Assembly (NCBI GenBank): GCA_008692225.1
Contig: VICG01000004.1
Coordinates: forward strand, 2,516,001 to 2,580,000
DNA from: Monilinia fructicola
Lineage: Eukaryota; Ascomycota; Leotiomycetes; Helotiales; Sclerotiniaceae
Direction of reading: 5' to 3'
Length of the DNA: 64,000 nucleotides
Part shown: positions 58,462-64,000 of the stretch, in pieces
How positions within the stretch are numbered: position 1 is the first letter of the stretch
Layout: each line of letters starts with the position of its first letter
The notes under the pieces: generated by a model
The model's input: only the letters and a program-made list of their open reading frames with translations
The model's database searches: none
What the model was told of the DNA's origin: nothing
Program-made: the position numbers and the translations under genes

Positions 58462-61400
58462 GGCTATGTTTTTCAGCTATAGGTAGGGATGCATACATTG
58501 AATCGTCATACTCATTGTTTACTGACGCCGGATAGGACATGGTTGAGACCTATTTTGAATCAACATTTTGGTCTTCTGTTTGCATATAAGCAGAACTAAC
58601 CACCTCAAGTTCCCAAAATTGTAATGTTCGAAGACTAGAGAAGAGATCGTGGAGAGGCGTGTACCGGCAGCATGGTTGCTCAGTTTCAGTTAGTGGCTTG
58701 CTTGACGTCCTGTTGATCTCTCAATCGCTTAATAATTCCTTGTACAAGTGATTAATATAGAATTAAAAGATTGTTTCTGCGTTTAAAGCCCATGTGTGAC
58801 ACGACCGTTTTCCACTTTTACACAAATACAACTCAAATACTATTCTCTTTGACTCCGGTCGAATTAGATTGCTGCCAGTGGCAGTGAGTACTTCTGGAAA
58901 AGCGTGGAATATACCCTGCTGGTGCTGGAGAAAGGATGTAGTCGATCCAGCATAGGAAATAATATTATAGGATAAGACAAATTTCTGTGCTACCCACAAA
59001 GACAATTGTTTTCCATCCTTGCACGGGGCACACGCACCAACCAGATACGGTTTGTAGTTGAAGAGTAAAACCACACAATAGATTCCTTCATTGGAGCACC
59101 TAAATTAGACCTTGAGTTCCCAATAAGGTATTAAACCAGCGCTCATGGAAGCTTTCGAACAACTAACAAGGTTTACCAATTTGTTATAGTCCGCACCGCA
59201 GGGGGTTAGCGTGTGAGCGCAAAAGCGCTGCAATAAAGCAACTATACAATCATCTAAAGATACTTTTAAAAGCTCCAATAGTCGGAAGCTATTGAGGAAT
59301 GACAGAATTCATTTCCCAAAATTAAGGTCATTACTTCTCTCAGTGATTGGAATACTGAGAAATGTTGAGTTCTTTTCGTCTTGGATTCCGTAGATATAAG
59401 AATTCGGAGCCGAAGAGCCTTAGGGCAATCTTTGCGGTAATGCATGGCGAGGATTTGTGCCTGCATCGTATGTCTTCAATAAATTCCCAATCTGAAATTG
59501 AACTTTCAAGGATACATTCTCACCCAAAGGAACAACTGACTGTAGTTTCTTGGCTGTTCTGTCGCCTAGACGCAGAAAGAAGGCCAAGCACGACAAGTTA
59601 AAGTTCTTCAAGATCTATGCATAGATCTGGGTCTGCACAGAACATGTTTAAGAAGTCTAGCAGGATGCCGTACAAAAAGAAATCAAGAACCGAGGCGAGG
59701 TCTGGCGCAACAACATCAGCGCATATTTGACACATAGGGATCATCCACTTACAAGCAATATCCCATCATGGATGTGCACCGAAGAAAGCTTGCTCGGGGT
59801 TTGAATTGTCTCTACTGCCTCTCGCGGGTATCCGGGAGGAGTGATACTGTACAGCACCACTACATGCTTGTCATTCAAACCCCTTGAACTAAGACAACGC
59901 TGCAGGTAGCAATTTATTAACCGCCGGGGGACACACTCATTTGCTGGCGGTTATATTCAGATGGCGCGCTTTTGTGCGTGGCACCGGCCAGCGTTGCCCT
60001 CCTGCTGTCATGCAGGAGGAATTGTTTCTGGCCAAACCTATACGAAATCACCCTGGGTTCAGGGTGCAATCGCTCAGCATAGAGAAATGACTTTATGGTC
60101 GATACAATGTAATAACAACACCGTATGATGAGAAACTTAGAGCCCTGGAGATCATATGGTAGAGAAGTCTCGCCCAGTGTCAAGAGGTTCCCAATGCATT
60201 GTGGTGATGGATAGATTCGATTAAGATTTGCCTAGATATGCAGGCTCGACAGTCCAGTTGCCATGCCGTTGCCAATGCCATCGAAATCATTGAGATGGGT
60301 ACAGAAGACAACTCGAGCTGTTCTTTGCTGAACCGTTTGATTGTTTGATATCCAGGTATACGGAGAAGACGTATGGAATGTGTAGGAATGCCAATTTTGA
60401 GGTTGGGGCGATCATTGAGTCTGAACGCGAGAGAAGTCGTCAGGGATGTGCTGTCTTCGGTCTTTGCGGGCACATGCCTGGACCAAGGTTACACAAAATT
60501 GCTGACGAGGCGAGTTTCTAAATGTACTACGTGGACTACGGAGTAAGTATTTGGTACCCAGTTTCATGGGTTATGATGATTTGAAGATATTGAATGATAA
60601 ATGATAAATGTGTTGATTATTGTCGAACGGATTGCATATGATATATAGCTAGTTCGATGGGTATATTTTGTTATTATTATGAAGTGTAATCCGTACTGCT
60701 AAGGAAAGGTGATGGATGATATACGTACGTATTGATATATTCACTCTATCTATAATTCGTAGATAGACTAATAATAAGTAGACGATGATATAATACGTCC
60801 ACGGGTACCTCTAGTTCTCTGTTCGACTAATAAATATAAGCAAATATCTAATCTCGTCATATTGGTTGGTGGTTGACTAGTCAAACTGAAAGACATCCAT
60901 GGATATATTAAAGAGTAAAGGGGGGGCGAGGGGATTATACATCTATATATATATACCTCTTTCAGGACACCTAGGTATGCCCAGGTGATATGATGATATA
61001 CTCTACTCGTATCAGGTCTAAGGAAAGGTGTTTATACGATTAGACTAAATAAGGATGTAATGTTATATCATATATACATACCTCTAGGGCTATTACAAGT
61101 GTATATATATAGATATATATATCTATATATATCCCATCTTTAATTTCCTTTTCTTCTTAATTATATAAACAAGTCTAAACTTTTCAAATTTATCCACAGT
61201 TTGGAATATATTAAAATTCTATCATACATCATATCATTTATCATAAGTATATAGAAACATACATACATTTGAAAATGATATACATTTCAAGAAAAAGTAC
61301 CTACCTAGTATGTAGAGAGACAAGACCGACAATGCTGTCTTGCCGACTGACTTCCCCTCTATCAAAAATTAACAACATTTCAAAAATATGCAATGTTGAT

Positions 61401-61485
61401 ACTTCCGAGGGATTACCATTCAAAATCTCACGGAACAATCATACAAACAAAATAAGAGCATATCATTCAAGGATCAAAATCGGCC
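58462..61485. other. Intergenic between the GNAT gene and CENP-I
   Basis: No gene is recognised and no GH3 catalytic block was found on the minus strand. Minus-strand frames of 60-100 codons (58763-59074, 59917-60183, 60180-60473) have no recognised domain. There is a perfect eight-base-stem hairpin at 59998-60019 and one TACGGAGTA motif at 60537-60545. From 60600 onwards the sequence is AT-rich with TATA-type dinucleotide tracts (61100-61130) leading to CENP-I. Confidence 0.45.
59998..60019. repeat. Perfect short hairpin
   Basis: CCTCCTGC and its complement GCAGGAGG are separated by six bases (TGTCAT). No flanking T run or gene end explains it as a terminator, so its role is unknown. Confidence 0.6.
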
Positions 61486-63982
61486 ATGGAGAGCCCCTTT
61501 GGAGATGAACAGAATGTCGATGATGTTCTCGATGATTTAGAAAATGGTGAGGAAATACAAACGCGTCTTACGCGATCATGAACACTTCCTACCACCAAAC
61601 TTGTGACAATGAATGAGGGGTATACTGACTATCGATATAGCCTCACGTATTCCTGCCAAACAACGATCTGTGAAGGTCTCAAACCACGTGGATAGCTTAT
61701 GCGCAAGAGCATATGGAGAGGGATTATCTAACGCGTCGCTGGAGAGGCTGATCGACATTATCACTCTTCCTAACGAGCTTGATCAAGGAAGTATTGGAAG
61801 CTTAATCAAGCATCTCTATCCAACAAGCAAGGTTCCTGATGCAATAATCATCAAAGTGGTGGGCAGCCTGGGTCACGGAGAAGCCAAACCTTCTTATGTA
61901 GCCCAGGCGGCGTTGTTGAAATGGATAGTTCTGATCTACGATGTTTTGGAGAACCAGAAGATATTGTCTCAGCTTTACACTGTAATATTCAATCTACTAG
62001 ATACTATCGCTCTCAGGTATTGTCTACTTACGCCCAAGGTACCCGCGCCATAGCTAACGTTCACAAGGTCACAATTATGTCACGTGCTCTCGCTCATCAC
62101 GCGACGAAAACATGTTCGACCATTTAGGATACAAGCATTGTGCGTCGGAGCTGGATTATATCAAGAGCTTTGCTAACATGTTTATCAAGAATGCAATTGA
62201 CAAGGAAGGCGGGTCATGATCCGGCCCTCGTAGGACTCATGAGGGTATATAAAGACTACTATCCGGAGGTTATTGTAGGCGATGTGACCTCCGGAAGAGC
62301 ATCAGTGTTTACGGTAAGTATTCATTGATTAATTGCTTACGACTCGCATGCTAAGAGGAGTAGCATCCAAATCGTGAATGGCGAGAAAGGCTCGGCGAAA
62401 TCCAAGAAAATCATCTTAGGAGGATAGAAGACGAGCTTGCCTCGACCCACCGAAATTTCCGCGTATCGCGAAAGTCTGCGAAGGAGAGGAAATATGGATT
62501 TTTACCCGAAGTACATACTTCGTATGCGCAGGATGTAAGTAAATGTTTCTGAGCCCGTTGTCGTTTCTAACCTGTCATAAGATTTCAATCACGCTGGAGG
62601 AGTTGGAGAACGTGGATGACTTTATTCAGAAGCTTGAGAAAATTGAACTACCAAACCAGCTGGTGGCTGCTATTCATGATCCTTTACTCCAAAAGTTCCT
62701 GCATCTGAGATCTTCCGAGGTTACTCAACAACGCATAGATTATTGGCTTCTAGCCTTTTTGAGGATCAACTAGAGAATGGTCGAACCTCTGAGACGCAGA
62801 TACCAGATATGCTCGAAGTTATTCTACGGTATACTAGGCTTACCAAGGTCGGTTAATGTCCAACATTTTGATTATCTACTAACAAACAACAGATATTACC
62901 TTCAGCATGCTTTCCTATTTGAGATCTCTGCTACCTTGTTGGAACGGTATAACAAACCGTGATGTGATCTTAGAGCTGTTGAGCTACACCCCTACCAGTT
63001 CTTTTGATGGTATACCTCCCTTTAGATGTCATGATCGAGACTAACAATGCAGTAGAGCTCCACCAAACAATCTTTTGTGTACTTGAAGACGCAGTTTTAG
63101 ATGGCACTCATGAGTCACAACTTGCACTTCTTCAATTTTACAAAGCCTTGCTCAGCCAATGGACTATCAGGTTACTCTCAACAACTTCAAACCTCCCCAA
63201 CCATGGCACAGACATAGTCGCGCTCGTAAATCACGCCAATACACTAGCTGTTGCGATAATCCCAGCAGTCTTCAAGCGTTTCGACTTACTCAAAGATCCT
63301 TGATTTCTACGAAGTAAATGCATACCTGATATCTCACCCAGCTCTAACATCGAAAGTTCGGATAGCTATTCCTCCGGCACAGCTTGTTTATACACTGTAC
63401 TTCAGCCCTAATTTGACCATCATCGCCCGGATTTGCAACATCCTCGCTCTCTATAAGAGAGCTTTCGAGGTGGCCATGGCTCCAGGTACTGGTTCGACTA
63501 TATCGGGCAACCAATCATATCCCAAAGAATATGTTAATCGTTTCAACGGTTTTTTGATGGACATCTGCAATTGCTTGTGGAGGTCACGGGCCTTCTACAC
63601 AGCCGACGTGAATGCACTTGGCTGTTTACTTCCCGAGCAGACAATGGGAACTTTACGTCCTTACATTTCCAAGCTGGAGCCGTCCCTCTCACTGAACTCT
63701 CTATTTAGCATTTCGTACTCGTCAGCAATATGCTATCTTGCTATCACATATGTGAGGGAATTGGAGGACCAGGCCGAAGATGAAATTGACGTGAGACACG
63801 CCGGACCAGTAACACAAGTTTCATTGAAGAAACTTGGAAATGATGGTGGAATATCCGTATCATGGCAGGAGTATCGATTGGGTGTTCTAAGGTATTTGGA
63901 GGGTAAAGGGTTTCTGGGAGTTGGAGAATTGATGTATAACACTATGAAGCATCTCATGACTGCCAGGCAGAATGCTGCATAG
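61486..63982 (+). CDS. Inner kinetochore protein CENP-I (Mis6/CTF3 family)
   Basis: Subunit of the constitutive centromere-associated network that helps anchor kinetochores on CENP-A chromatin. Eight exons fit: 61486-61546, 61641-62016, 62068-62139, 62190-62313, 62364-62534, 62582-62847, 62893-63009 and 63053-63982, all GT...AG. Family blocks appear in order: ASRIPAKQRSVKVS, LYPTSKVPDAIIIKVVGSLG, AALLKWIVLIYDVLEN, LSLITRRKHVRPFRIQAL, AGHDPALVGLMRVYKDYYPE, HPNREWRERLGEIQENH, LELLSYTPTSSFD, ESQLALLQFYKALLSQW and PPAQLVYTLYFSPN. Three one-base breaks interrupt it: a missing T near 62758, a missing base near 62913 and an extra A near 63274. Corrected length is about 705 residues, as expected. MCB-like ACGCGT occurs in intron 1 (61561-61566). 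The gene ends just inside the window. Confidence 0.92.
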
Positions 63983-64000
63983 TATGTGTATCTGACCAAG

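Overview
This is nuclear DNA from a filamentous ascomycete. The genes have short introns of about 45-160 bases, mostly GT...AG with CTAAC/CTGAC-type branch points. Intergenic DNA is long and rich in microsatellites, and there is a strongly AT-rich, RIP-like relic. Protein flavour and motif use suggest Leotiomycetes/Helotiales (Botrytis-Sclerotinia-like), but that placement is an impression and was not tested. No bacterial operon, CRISPR array, rRNA or convincing tRNA was found.

Layout. 1-2.6 kb: no clear gene, then the leader of a WOPR-domain (Gti1/Pac2, Sge1/Reg1-like) regulator at 2.6-4.2 kb whose frame is broken many times. 6-7 kb: cardiolipin synthase. 9-11.1 kb (minus): MTO1/GidA, mitochondrial tRNA modification. 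12-14.6 kb (minus): vacuolar amino-acid transporter of the AVT1 type. 15.9-16.7 kb (minus) and 17.1-17.9 kb (plus): a divergent pair, 25S rRNA methyltransferase BMT2 and ribosomal protein uL23. 18.8-19.3 kb (minus): TIM8. 19.8-21.8 kb (minus): CorA-type Mg2+ transporter. 23.6-24.8 kb: AT-rich element bounded by terminal inverted repeats. 26.1-27.5 kb: convergent pair SPC1 (signal peptidase) and RBX1 (cullin-RING). 28.9-30.3 kb: disordered protein with a PNRC/EDC1-like decapping motif. 35.4-37.3 kb (minus): Ran1/Ksp1-like kinase. 37.3-48.1 kb: very long gene-free, repeat-rich stretch. 48.1-50.1 kb: enolase-phosphatase E1. 50-56.5 kb: gene-poor, with a 193-base MITE. 56.5-58.5 kb (minus): GNAT protein joined to what looks like the C-terminal part of a GH3 hexosaminidase. 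61.5-64 kb: kinetochore protein CENP-I/Mis6.

The genes are mostly unrelated housekeeping functions, as usual for a fungal chromosome. Loose themes are mitochondrial biogenesis (CRD1, MTO1, TIM8) and the large ribosomal subunit (BMT2 with uL23).

A recurring feature is single-base indels that break otherwise conserved reading frames, mostly in or beside short homopolymers, in WOPR, MTO1, BMT2, CorA, SPC1, the kinase and CENP-I. Because most of these genes are expected to be important and each break is one base, residual sequencing error is the simplest reading. The WOPR gene is hit so densely that real decay is also possible. I found no convincing wholly new system. The best candidates for a second look are the GH3-less GNAT gene with its GC-AG intron, the two inverted-repeat elements, and the over-represented TACGGAGTA motif.
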